This document shows, in pieces, positions 8,141 to 16,494 of a stretch of 27,728 bases of DNA. Positions within the stretch are counted from its first letter, which is position 1. Each line of letters begins with the position of its first letter. The notes under the pieces were generated by a model. That model did no database searches. It worked only from the letters and a program-made list of their open reading frames with translations, and had not been told where the DNA came from. The translations under genes and the position numbers were made by a program. The stretch is from Terrimonas_A sp040509495 (lineage in GTDB: Bacteria; Bacteroidota; Bacteroidia; Chitinophagales; Chitinophagaceae), in contig JBEVKW010000090.1 in the NCBI GenBank assembly GCA_040509495.1, forward strand, positions 1-27,728, read 5' to 3'.

Positions 8141-8283
8141 CGTTGACCGTTGTCCGTTGTCCGGATTTCGCGTTTTGATAATACTAAAATAACGATGCCC
8201 TCTAAAATGTAGAGGGCATCGTCATTTTTAATACTTATCAAAGTGCGAAGTCTGAAATCCGGACAAACGGTCAACGGACAACG
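8141..8283. repeat. Nested word-palindrome R6 (CCGTTGACCGTTGTCC vocabulary) around a terminator
   Basis: The left arm beginning CGTTGACCGTTGTCCGTTGT (8141 onward) faces a right arm containing GGACAAACGGTCAACGGACA (8261 onward). Further in, GGATTTCGCG and TTTTGATAATACT face TACTTATCAAAGTGCG and GAAATCC. A conventional terminator sits exactly at the apex. It lies between convergent genes: sucD stops 2 bp before it and the DUF4476 gene ends 6 bp after it. Confidence 0.8.
8186..8228. terminator. Bidirectional terminator between sucD and the DUF4476 gene
   Basis: A 12-bp perfect stem ACGATGCCCTCT (8192-8203) / AGAGGGCATCGT (8211-8222) with a 7-nt loop, extended by AAAAT on the left and ATTTT on the right. 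The A and T tracts suit termination of both convergent genes. Confidence 0.85.
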
Positions 8284-8289
8284 ATCTAC

Positions 8290-9012
8290 CTATCTGTAAT
8301 TCCGGATATACCGCTCGAGTTCACTTTTCGTTCTGTCAAAACTGAATACGCCATACACCACATCATAGTTTCTTTTATCTACAGTTGATGCATACGCCTG
8401 CCTGGCCAATTCCAGTTTATTGTTTTCAAAGCTGAACATCAGCAGCAATTCTTTCACCTGTGCCGCACTGATCGAATTGTTACGAACAACATTGATCGCA
8501 GATTTCAGCTTATTGCTCTCCAGCCATTCTTTATCAATTTGATTCAGGACATTGTCGAAATCACGGTCACTCATTCCTCTTGTATAAGCTTCATGACGAT
8601 CATAGTCACCCCATTTTCCATCACGATCAAAATCATATGAACGGTCATCCTGCATATATCCTTTTTTGATCTTCATCTCAGACATACTGATACGGCCATT
8701 ACGCTCGATCGATACGGTCAGGTGTGTGTTGTTCTTTAACGTAATATCGGTGTTGTATACCAGTTCATACTTTCTTCCAAGAACATTGAATACGCCATTG
8801 TTTCTTTCACGATACACCTTAATGCTGTGAGAACCGCGATCAAGTCCCTGCAACATGATGCCGTTGTCATTAGGCTCGAAACGCTTACCGTCAAGCACCA
8901 TGACGATCTTTGACTGATCAACGGATCTTACGGTAAGGATGGTGTTACTCTTTGCAGCAAATACGCCGATGCTGATGAACAAAGAAGCGAGGAGTGTAAA
9001 AATTGTTTTCAT
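8290..9012 (-). CDS. Secreted protein with C-terminal DUF4476 domain
   Basis: A 240-residue protein with an N-terminal signal peptide (about residues 1-20, hydrophobic core FTLLASLFISIGVFAA) and no lipobox cysteine. Residues 22-105 form a beta-rich part resembling a PEGA-like fold (DGKRFEPNDNG, then LDRGSHSIKVY); that comparison is tentative. Residues about 145-240 match the Bacteroidetes DUF4476 domain: paired helices with CxxL-free repeats such as LLLMFSFENNKLELARQAY and VYGVFSFDRTKSELERYI. Function is unknown in this family. The ATG at 9012 is the only good start. It converges on sucD with R6 and its terminator between them. Confidence 0.82.
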   Translation of the reverse strand: MKTIFTLLASLFISIGVFAAKSNTILTVRSVDQSKIVMVLDGKRFEPNDNGIMLQGLDRGSHSIKVYRERNNGVFNVLGRKYELVYNTDITLKNNTHLTVSIERNGRISMSEMKIKKGYMQDDRSYDFDRDGKWGDYDRHEAYTRGMSDRDFDNVLNQIDKEWLESNKLKSAINVVRNNSISAAQVKELLLMFSFENNKLELARQAYASTVDKRNYDVVYGVFSFDRTKSELERYIRNYR

Positions 9013-9131
9013 ATACTTTCATTTACTGGTTGAATTCAAAATCGAATTCGGATAAAATATTCCAAAGCATATGCCACCGGATCTTAAAACGCTGCAAGAA
9101 AAAGTTAAGCCGATTTGACAACTTATGAAAT

Positions 9132-9228
9132 ACAATGCCAGCAATAGTTTCAGCAGATTGTTATTTAATGTTAATGGCATTGTTTATGCATAAATGCCGG
9201 GCAGATTTGTTAATGACTTCTGTTAATG
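9132..9228. promoter_or_regulatory. Candidate operator region: repeated TGTTAATG and palindromes
   Basis: Three direct copies of TGTTAATG occur at 9169-9176, 9208-9215 and 9221-9228. A 9-bp inverted repeat ACAATGCCA (9132-9140) / TGGCATTGT (9175-9183) and a 12-bp palindrome TTTATGCATAAA (9183-9194) overlap them. The region is AT-rich, lies between divergent genes, and has no credible coding frame. A regulatory role is inference. Confidence 0.3.
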
Positions 9229-9299
9229 AAAACAAACATTTTGAACTCGATTAAACCTTACAAAAAACGGCGTGTCTTAGCGATCCTTTTTCTATTCGA

Positions 9300-9428
9300 G
9301 TGGCGTAGGAGCAACGCAGAGGACGCCAGGGAATCGCAAAGGACGCAATGGAATCAATCCTTCGTAACTGTATTTTCTTTGCGCGCTCTGCGATTCCCTG
9401 GCGTCCTTTGCGTTGCTCCTTACGCCAC
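9300..9428. repeat. Near-perfect word-palindrome R7 (GCAGAGGACGC vocabulary)
   Basis: The left arm 9300-9346 and right arm 9381-9428 are inverted copies with about four mismatches and one single-base indel over 47 bp, around a 34-nt loop. Core words are GGAGCAACGCAGAGGACGCC and AGGGAATCGCAAAGGACGC. It is the longest and best-conserved palindrome in the window and lies about 90 bp before the macroglobulin gene. Open frames on both strands here encode nearly the same peptide (RSNAxDARESQ), as expected from an inverted repeat rather than a gene. Confidence 0.88.
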
Positions 9429-9518
9429 CCGATCCAAAAGATTTATGCAAAGCGCCGGTAACCTGCATCACATCCCTGCACAAGATTCTCTAACTTGTAC
9501 CCAAATTCATCTCTAACC

Positions 9519-12500
9519 ATGAAGCGACCCAGTTTATTAACCTTATTCGCCGCCTTATTCAGCCTGATTGCCATGAACTCAAATAGTCAGACACCCGTTA
9601 AGAATTATGATCCAGCCTGGAAAAAAGTGGAAGGTTTTGTTAATAAAAACCTGCCGGCCTCTGCCCTTGCAGAAGTAAAGAAGATATATGAGCTGGCTAA
9701 AAAAGAAAAGCAGGAAGCACAGGTCATCAAGTCGCTCATCTACATAACAAGCCTGCAGGAACAAACCCGTGAGAATAATACGGTCCTCTCCATTTCCGAG
9801 ATCGAGAAAGAGATTCCCGGAACATCAGGTACCACAAAGGCCTTACTCAATAGCCTGCTCGCTACGAAGTATTGGTCTTACTACCAGCAAAACCGCTGGC
9901 AGTTCTACAACAGAACGCAAACAGAAAACTTCAAAAAAGATGATATTGCCACCTGGACGGCTGAAGACTTTCATAAAAAAACAGGAGAGCTTTACCTTCG
10001 TTCACTCATAGATAAGAAGGCACTGCAGCAAACCAGCCTCGATCGTTACAATGCGATCATCATGAAAGGAAATATGCGTCATCTCCGCCCTACCCTGTAT
10101 GACCTTCTCGCGTTCCAGGCACTTTCATACTTCGAAAATGACGAACGCGATGTGAACAAGCCGGCTTATGCATTTGAGATCAGCCAGGCTTCTGCCTTTG
10201 ATCCGGCAGCAGATTTCATTCATCGCAAATTTGAAACAAACGATACTCTTTCACTTCAGCATAAAGCATTGCTGATCTACCAGGATCTGATCGCGTTTCA
10301 TCTGAACGATAAAAAACACGACGCGCTGATCGATGCTGACCTCCAACGATACCAGTTCGTCAGATCGAAATCAACACACCCTGAGAAAGAGCTTTATTAT
10401 TTTAACGGTATTAACCACATCGCTCATCAATACGAACAAATGCCGGCTGCCTCACAAGCATGGTATCTCGTCGCCGTCTATTACAATGACCAGGGGAATA
10501 CGTATAAACCTTTTGCAGACTCCACGAACCGTTTTCAGAAAATAAAAGCAAAAGAGATACTGCAGAAACTGGTAGCACAGAAAGACTCCTCCGAAGGGAA
10601 AATAAATGCTATAAACCTGCTGAATGAACTCAACCGGCCTTCCCTCCAATTTCATATCGAACAGGTAAACCTCCCGGGTAAACCTCTCCGTTCACTGATC
10701 GAATACCGCAATCTTACCAACATTCATTTTCGCCTGATCAAACAAACAGCAGCATTGAAAGCCGCCGCTGAAAGATCTTACGAAGAAAACTACTGGAAAG
10801 CAATACTTGCAGCACCATCTATTCGAAGCTGGAAGCAGGCTCTTCCTGATACGAAAGACCTTCAGCAGCATAATGCAGAAGTCAAAGTTGATGCACTGCC
10901 CTCTGGAGAGTACTACCTGGTCGCGTCTTCTGACGAAGGTTTTAAAAACAAATCAGCCGTCATTGTTGCCAGAAGCTTCTTTGTCTCCTCCATCAGTTAC
11001 ATCAACTATAACATGGATTATTTTGTATTGAACCGTGATAACGGGCAGCCTTTACGCAATGCCAGTGTGCAGGTTTGGGAGCAGAATTATGACTACAATA
11101 CTTACAAATACACTAAATCGAAAGGCGCTGTTTACAATACAGATGAAAATGGATTCTTCCGCATCGCACGCAAACAGGTTACAGCCGAAAACCGAAGAAA
11201 CAGCAATTTTACGTATGCTCTTGAAGTAAAGACCAAAGACGATTACCTTTTTATCGACCAGTACAAATCTGATTATTATTATTCGAACGCGCGGAATACG
11301 GAAAATAAAAATGAGACAACCATTTTCCTGTTTAAAGACCGCGGCATTTACAGACCCGGTCAAACGATCTTTTTCAAAGGAATTGTTATTTCAAGGAACG
11401 CAGACAAAAAACAATCCGATATATTATCCGGCTATTCCACTACAGTTTATCTTCAAAATGCCAATGGCGAAAAAGTTGATTCTGTAAAAGTAAAAACAAA
11501 TGAATACGGATCTTTCTCCGGAAAATTCCAGCTACCTTCCGGTGGCCTTACCGGTTCATTCTCACTGATCGCAGAAAAAACGTATGACAGGTTCCGTGTG
11601 GAAGAATACAAACGTCCAAAATACTTTGTAGAATACGAGCCGCTGAAAGGAACCTATCGCATAAATGACTCTATCGAAGTAACGGGTATTGCAAAAGCCT
11701 ACGCGGGAAATAATATCGATGGCGCACAAGTGAAATACCGTGTAGTGAGACAGGTAAGGTATCTCTATCCCTGGTTATTCAAGCGCTGGTGGTATCCGCC
11801 ATCCGAGCCGATGGAGATCACACATGGTGAAACAACGTCTGATGCCGAAGGTAAATTCAAGGTGAAGTTTGCCGCCATCCCTGATCTGAAAGTGGATCCA
11901 AAACTGGATCCGGCGTTTGACTATGTTGTATATGCAGATATCACGGATATCAATGGGGAAACAAGAAGTGGCCAGAAGAATGTATCAGTAAGCTACAAAT
12001 CATTATTGCTTAAGGTGGATGTTCCTGAGCGTATGCCGGCAGACAGCCTGAACAAGATCACGATCCGGACAACCAACAATAATGGAGAATTTGAACCGGC
12101 ACTCGTAACGGTCAAGATCTCGCGGTTGAAAGAAGAAAAACGACTGATCAGGAATAGACTGTGGGACAGGCCCGATCAATTCGTATTCACCAAAGAAGAA
12201 TACCTGAAATTTTTCCCGAATGATCTTTATGATGAGGAGAATGATCCGGCAAGTTGGGAAAAAGGCGAGCAGGTTTTGCAAAAACAAGACTCTACAAAAG
12301 CAGAACAACTGTTCAGTCTTGACGGCATGATCTCTCAGGCTGGCGCTTATATGATCGAGGTCACCGCGAAAGACAAAGACGGCAAGGAGGTGAAAGATGT
12401 GAAATATATCACGCTTTACAATGAAAAGGCATCAAGGCCGGAACAACCTGTTTACTTCGCATCAACACAACCATCGCCTGTTGAGCCAGGTAAACAAGCC

Positions 12501-15500
12501 AACATAGAATTGAGCAGCTCAGCAGATAACCTGTTTGTCATCCAGCAGATCAACAAATCATCTTCTTACCAGGGAACTGATGACCTGAAATATTCATTCC
12601 TGAAACTTGGAGACGAGAAAAAGAAGATCACGTTTGAAACTACGGAAGCGGATCGTGGAGGCTATGGCGTTAGCTGGGCGTTTGTAAAACATAACCAGGT
12701 ATTTGTCGATTATAAGAACATCATGGTTCCGTGGACCAATAAAGAATTGAAAATAGAGTACGCCACTTATCGCGACAAGACTTTGCCAGGCAGCCAGGAA
12801 CAATGGCGCGTAAAGATCGCCGGAATGAAGAACGAGAAAGTCGCAGCAGAAATGCTGGCGGGGATGTATGATGCATCACTCGATCAGTTTGCGTCAGAAA
12901 CATGGAACACGCCGTATATATGGCCAACATTTTCTGGCCGTTGGACGCAATGGGATGGAAATACTTTCATCAAGGTTGAATCACAGCAGAAACCTGTTGT
13001 TGAAAATGCCTATGTAGCACTGATCAAGGACTATGACCGGCTCATCTTTAACTCATTCGGCGATGAGGTAGTCGTTGGGTATGGGCTCGTCAGAGGGGGA
13101 AAACAGAGATCCATGAATTTCACAACATCCAGGATGGTGGCTGATCAGGAAATTGCAGCTCCCGCAGCTCCTGCAGCACTGGCAGAGAAGGAGTCTGGCG
13201 TGATGGCAGACAGCGGCAAAGCTCAAATCATTGAACAAACGAGTGAAATGTTCGTCCACGGCGAAGTCGTCAAAAAAAATGATGCCGCAGGTGACATCCA
13301 ACCCCGCAAGAACTTCAATGAGACCGCCTTCTTCTTCCCCGATCTGAAAACTGACGAATCAGGCGCCATCGAATTCTCCTTCACCATGCCGGAAGCATTA
13401 ACGAAGTGGAAGTTCCAGGCGCTTGCACATACAAAAGATCTGGCTTTCGGCTATAGCCAGAAAGAGATCATCACACAGAAAGAACTGATGGTGCAGCCAA
13501 ACGCACCACGTTTCCTGCGTGAAGGCGATAAACTGGTGTTCAATGCAAAAGTGGTGAACCTTTCCGAAAAGGAATTGAATGGCAATGCAGAACTGCAACT
13601 GTTCAACGCAGCCACCAATCAGCCTGTAGATATCCTTTTCAATCTTACAGAAAAAAGCAAACCATTTAAAGTAGCTGCCGGCCAAAGCACGGTGTTATTC
13701 TTCCCGCTGAATATTCCTGCATCATATACCGAGGCTCTCACCTGGAGAGTGGTCGCCAAAGCCGAAGGCTTCAGCGATGGTGAAGAGAACATGCTGCCTG
13801 TATTAACTAACCGCATGCTGGTAACGGAAACAATGAGCCTGCCAATGCGCGGGAATGGAACAAAGAGTTTTTCGTTTGACAAACTCAAACAATCCGGCAA
13901 TAGTAATACTTTGCAACAGCATTCTTTAACGATAGAATACACGTCGAACCCAGCCTGGTATGCTGTACAGGCACTGCCCTACCTGATGGAATATCCATAT
14001 GATTGTGCCGAGCAGACCTGGAACCGTTATTATGCAAACTCTCTTGCTACTTCCATCGCGAATGCCGCTCCAAAACTGAAGCAGGTATTTGAGCAATGGA
14101 AAAATGCAGATACCGCTGCTTTGCTGAGCAACCTGCAAAAGAACCAGGAACTGAAATCCATTCTACTGGAAGAAACACCATGGGTGCTGGAAGCAAAAAC
14201 AGAAGCACAGCAAAAGAAAAACATCGCTCTCCTGTTTGATATGATGCGTATGAGCAGCGAGCTGAACAGCGCATATGAAAAACTGAAGCAGCTACAAAGC
14301 AGTAATGGCGGCTTTGTGTGGTTCAGCGGCGGTCCTGATGATCGCTACATGACGCAATACATCGTAACCGGTATCGGTCATCTCCGCAAACTGAAAGGAA
14401 TCTCGGTTGCGCAGGATGCGAAGCTGAAGCAGATCCTGCAGAAAGCCATTCCTTATCTCGACCTGAAGATGAAAGAAGAGTATGATAACCTACTGAAGTA
14501 TAAAACTGACCTGAAAACATATGTACCGGGTTACAGCTCGATCCAGTATTTCTATATGCGCAGCTTCTTCCCTGAATATAAAGTAGCAACGGCTTCGCAA
14601 ACCGCTTACAACTATTTCAGAAGCCGCTTGCCACTTAGCTGGACCAATCAGAATAAATACATGCAGGGTATGCTGGCGCTCGCATTGCATCGCCTGGATG
14701 ATAAGGCTACGCCGCTTGCGATCCTTAAATCACTGAAAGAAACTTCCATCAATAATGAAGAGCTGGGTATGTACTGGAAAGATACATGCCGCGGCTGGTG
14801 GTGGTATGAGTCTCCTATCGAAAGACAGGCACTGCTGATCGAAGCATTCAGCGAGATCACCAAAGACACGAAAGCCGTAGATGATCTTCGTACCTGGCTG
14901 CTAAAAAATAAACAGACCAATAAATGGGAATCAACCAAGGCAACAGCAGAAGCATGCTATGCATTGCTGTTGCAGGGAACAAACTGGGTGAATGAATCCC
15001 CTGTAGTGGATATTACACTCGGCAGCACAAAAATCAGTTCTGCAGATAACAAGCTGGAAGCTGGTACAGGCTATTTCAGCAAGACGATCCCACAGAAAGA
15101 TATCAAATCATCAATGGGAAACATCACGGTAAAAGTATCGGGAGCAACGACCAGTTCAGCTCCATCCTGGGGTGGCGCATACTGGCAGTACTTTGAGAAT
15201 CTTGATAAGATCACCTCTGCAGAAACGCCCCTGAAGCTTCAAAAGAAATTATTTGTTGAGACAAACTCTGACCGCGGGCCGGTATTAACACCGGTGAATG
15301 ACGGCGCAAAACTGAAGATCGGCGACAAGGTCAATGTACGGATCGAATTGCGTGTTGACCGTGATATGGAATACGTACATATGAAAGACATGCGCGCTTC
15401 GTCCCTGGAACCAGTAAATGTATTGAGCAGTTATAAATGGCAGGATGGCCTCGGTTACTACGAAAGCACCAAAGATGCCGCCACGAATTTCTTTTTTGAC

Positions 15501-15647
15501 AACCTGCGCAAAGGCACATATGTTTTTGAATATTCACTGTTCGTGACACATTCCGGTAATTTCAGTAACGGTGTCACCACGATCCAGTCGATGTATGCGC
15601 CTGAATTCAGTTCACATAGCGAAGGGGTCAGGATCACGGTGCAGTAG
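9519..15647 (+). CDS. Very large alpha-2-macroglobulin-like protein with thioester motif
   Basis: A 2042-residue secreted or periplasmic protein of the bacterial alpha-2-macroglobulin family, thought to trap proteases. The ATG at 9519 gives a clean signal peptide (MKRPSLLTLFAALFSLIAM, then NSNSQT); the frame continues upstream to 9495, but that adds only untypical residues. There is no lipobox cysteine. Residues about 25-400 form a helical N-terminal extension; about 490-545 is a carboxypeptidase-regulatory-like beta domain; DRGIYRPG (607-614) marks the MG2-type domain; the A2M domain is at about 1265-1360 (PDLKTDESGAIEFSFTMPEALTKWK region). The thioester motif CAEQ is intact at Cys1496-Gln1499, followed by the all-helical thioester domain to about 1790. 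Residues about 1208-1264 are Ala/Pro/Lys-rich and could be the bait region. No pbpC gene adjoins it, unlike many proteobacterial homologues. Confidence 0.92.
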   Translation: MKRPSLLTLFAALFSLIAMNSNSQTPVKNYDPAWKKVEGFVNKNLPASALAEVKKIYELAKKEKQEAQVIKSLIYITSLQEQTRENNTVLSISEIEKEIPGTSGTTKALLNSLLATKYWSYYQQNRWQFYNRTQTENFKKDDIATWTAEDFHKKTGELYLRSLIDKKALQQTSLDRYNAIIMKGNMRHLRPTLYDLLAFQALSYFENDERDVNKPAYAFEISQASAFDPAADFIHRKFETNDTLSLQHKALLIYQDLIAFHLNDKKHDALIDADLQRYQFVRSKSTHPEKELYYFNGINHIAHQYEQMPAASQAWYLVAVYYNDQGNTYKPFADSTNRFQKIKAKEILQKLVAQKDSSEGKINAINLLNELNRPSLQFHIEQVNLPGKPLRSLIEYRNLTNIHFRLIKQTAALKAAAERSYEENYWKAILAAPSIRSWKQALPDTKDLQQHNAEVKVDALPSGEYYLVASSDEGFKNKSAVIVARSFFVSSISYINYNMDYFVLNRDNGQPLRNASVQVWEQNYDYNTYKYTKSKGAVYNTDENGFFRIARKQVTAENRRNSNFTYALEVKTKDDYLFIDQYKSDYYYSNARNTENKNETTIFLFKDRGIYRPGQTIFFKGIVISRNADKKQSDILSGYSTTVYLQNANGEKVDSVKVKTNEYGSFSGKFQLPSGGLTGSFSLIAEKTYDRFRVEEYKRPKYFVEYEPLKGTYRINDSIEVTGIAKAYAGNNIDGAQVKYRVVRQVRYLYPWLFKRWWYPPSEPMEITHGETTSDAEGKFKVKFAAIPDLKVDPKLDPAFDYVVYADITDINGETRSGQKNVSVSYKSLLLKVDVPERMPADSLNKITIRTTNNNGEFEPALVTVKISRLKEEKRLIRNRLWDRPDQFVFTKEEYLKFFPNDLYDEENDPASWEKGEQVLQKQDSTKAEQLFSLDGMISQAGAYMIEVTAKDKDGKEVKDVKYITLYNEKASRPEQPVYFASTQPSPVEPGKQANIELSSSADNLFVIQQINKSSSYQGTDDLKYSFLKLGDEKKKITFETTEADRGGYGVSWAFVKHNQVFVDYKNIMVPWTNKELKIEYATYRDKTLPGSQEQWRVKIAGMKNEKVAAEMLAGMYDASLDQFASETWNTPYIWPTFSGRWTQWDGNTFIKVESQQKPVVENAYVALIKDYDRLIFNSFGDEVVVGYGLVRGGKQRSMNFTTSRMVADQEIAAPAAPAALAEKESGVMADSGKAQIIEQTSEMFVHGEVVKKNDAAGDIQPRKNFNETAFFFPDLKTDESGAIEFSFTMPEALTKWKFQALAHTKDLAFGYSQKEIITQKELMVQPNAPRFLREGDKLVFNAKVVNLSEKELNGNAELQLFNAATNQPVDILFNLTEKSKPFKVAAGQSTVLFFPLNIPASYTEALTWRVVAKAEGFSDGEENMLPVLTNRMLVTETMSLPMRGNGTKSFSFDKLKQSGNSNTLQQHSLTIEYTSNPAWYAVQALPYLMEYPYDCAEQTWNRYYANSLATSIANAAPKLKQVFEQWKNADTAALLSNLQKNQELKSILLEETPWVLEAKTEAQQKKNIALLFDMMRMSSELNSAYEKLKQLQSSNGGFVWFSGGPDDRYMTQYIVTGIGHLRKLKGISVAQDAKLKQILQKAIPYLDLKMKEEYDNLLKYKTDLKTYVPGYSSIQYFYMRSFFPEYKVATASQTAYNYFRSRLPLSWTNQNKYMQGMLALALHRLDDKATPLAILKSLKETSINNEELGMYWKDTCRGWWWYESPIERQALLIEAFSEITKDTKAVDDLRTWLLKNKQTNKWESTKATAEACYALLLQGTNWVNESPVVDITLGSTKISSADNKLEAGTGYFSKTIPQKDIKSSMGNITVKVSGATTSSAPSWGGAYWQYFENLDKITSAETPLKLQKKLFVETNSDRGPVLTPVNDGAKLKIGDKVNVRIELRVDRDMEYVHMKDMRASSLEPVNVLSSYKWQDGLGYYESTKDAATNFFFDNLRKGTYVFEYSLFVTHSGNFSNGVTTIQSMYAPEFSSHSEGVRITVQ

Positions 15648-15798
15648 AAAAAAGGAATTTATGGATCACAGTAGATTTTCGCCTTTCGTGTATTTACATT
15701 GCCGCAAGGCAGGATTCCGGATATCTGTGAAACCTTAATCCATTTAAACCTTACTATCAGGCACTTGCTTTTGTAAATTATCCCTTTTTAGGGTATTC

Positions 15799-15838
15799 AA
15801 TAAGCCAATCGTTTTGTACGTTTGGCTTATTTTTATTT
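15799..15838 (+). terminator. Terminator-like hairpin abutting the next start codon
   Basis: The 10-bp stem AATAAGCCAA (15799-15808) / TTGGCTTATT (15822-15831), with a 13-nt loop, is followed by T-rich sequence up to 15838; the ATG of the following lipoprotein gene begins at 15839. It probably ends the macroglobulin transcript, and may also affect initiation of the next gene. The loop contains TCGTTTTG, one base off the -7 consensus. Confidence 0.55.
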
Positions 15839-16474
15839 ATGTTGTTTCGTTTAATATTTGCCGCGACTATTTCTCTGCTTGTTTCCTGCGGAACGGGAAA
15901 GCAGGTAAGCGGCATATATCATACACCGGGCGGAGATGCACAGCTTATTTTAAAGACCGACAGTAGTTTTGAATGGATCTACCCGGGCGACAAAGCCGTC
16001 GAGATCGGCCATACTAACATGAACAGAACCCTGTTATATTTCGCCGGCGGCAAATGGTCAATCGAGAAGGGCCGGCTGGTACTGGTGCCTTCGTCCGACA
16101 GGGAATCTTTCAGCACACCAATGGCGGATGATTCGATCAGTCGCTTTACCACTATCTCATCAATAAATTTCTGGAACCGCTTTGGTGAGCAGGTCAAGAT
16201 CAGGGCCATACGCATCGCTAAATCTCAGTTGAAACCACATTTCGGCAATTCACTTTATTTCTTTGCGCAGGATTTTCACCGCAATGACACCCTGATCTTT
16301 TACCTGGATGGTTACCGCCCCTTCACTTATCCGGGTTCGATCCCGGGCGCTCTGGGCGATAATATCCATAAGATCACTTTATATGAACCATTCCAGGACA
16401 CCCGGCCAACAGAGATCCGTATAAAAGGAAAGAGATTATATGCCAACCGCGAATATTACGTGAAGAAGAGCTGA
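15839..16474 (+). CDS. Lipoprotein, function unknown
   Basis: A 211-residue protein whose N-terminus (basic residue, hydrophobic stretch, LLVSC) predicts a lipoprotein signal with Cys17 as the lipidated residue. The mature part starts GTGKQVSGIYHTPGGDAQLIL and appears beta-rich, resembling small lipocalin-like or META-like Bacteroidetes lipoproteins (KTDSSFEWIYPGD, then GKWSIEKGRLVLVPS). A family assignment is not secure. Residues about 150-165 are rich in Pro, Gly and aromatics. It lies 191 bp after the macroglobulin gene, behind a terminator-like hairpin, and 20 bp before the oxidoreductase gene. A functional link to the macroglobulin is possible but unsupported beyond proximity. Confidence 0.75.
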   Translation: MLFRLIFAATISLLVSCGTGKQVSGIYHTPGGDAQLILKTDSSFEWIYPGDKAVEIGHTNMNRTLLYFAGGKWSIEKGRLVLVPSSDRESFSTPMADDSISRFTTISSINFWNRFGEQVKIRAIRIAKSQLKPHFGNSLYFFAQDFHRNDTLIFYLDGYRPFTYPGSIPGALGDNIHKITLYEPFQDTRPTEIRIKGKRLYANREYYVKKS

Positions 16475-16480
16475 TCGCTG

Positions 16481-16488
16481 TATTTTTG
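16481..16488 (+). promoter_or_regulatory. Putative -7 element for the FAD oxidoreductase gene
   Basis: TATTTTTG fits TAnnTTTG exactly and ends 6 bp before the ATG at 16495. If functional, transcription would start at or next to the start codon, giving a leaderless or nearly leaderless mRNA. No -33 TTTG is visible at the usual distance. Confidence 0.35.
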
Positions 16489-16494
16489 CGGCAT

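Noticed and set aside
9226..9516. Open frames on both strands over 9226-9516 and 9292-9483 encoding similar peptides
   Set aside because: The likeness (RSNAxDARESQ and RFPGVLCVAP on both strands) follows directly from the R7 inverted repeat; there is no plausible start context or family match.
9495..9518. Upstream extension of the macroglobulin gene
   Set aside because: Starting at 9495 puts eight polar residues before an otherwise ideal signal peptide; the ATG at 9519 is preferred.
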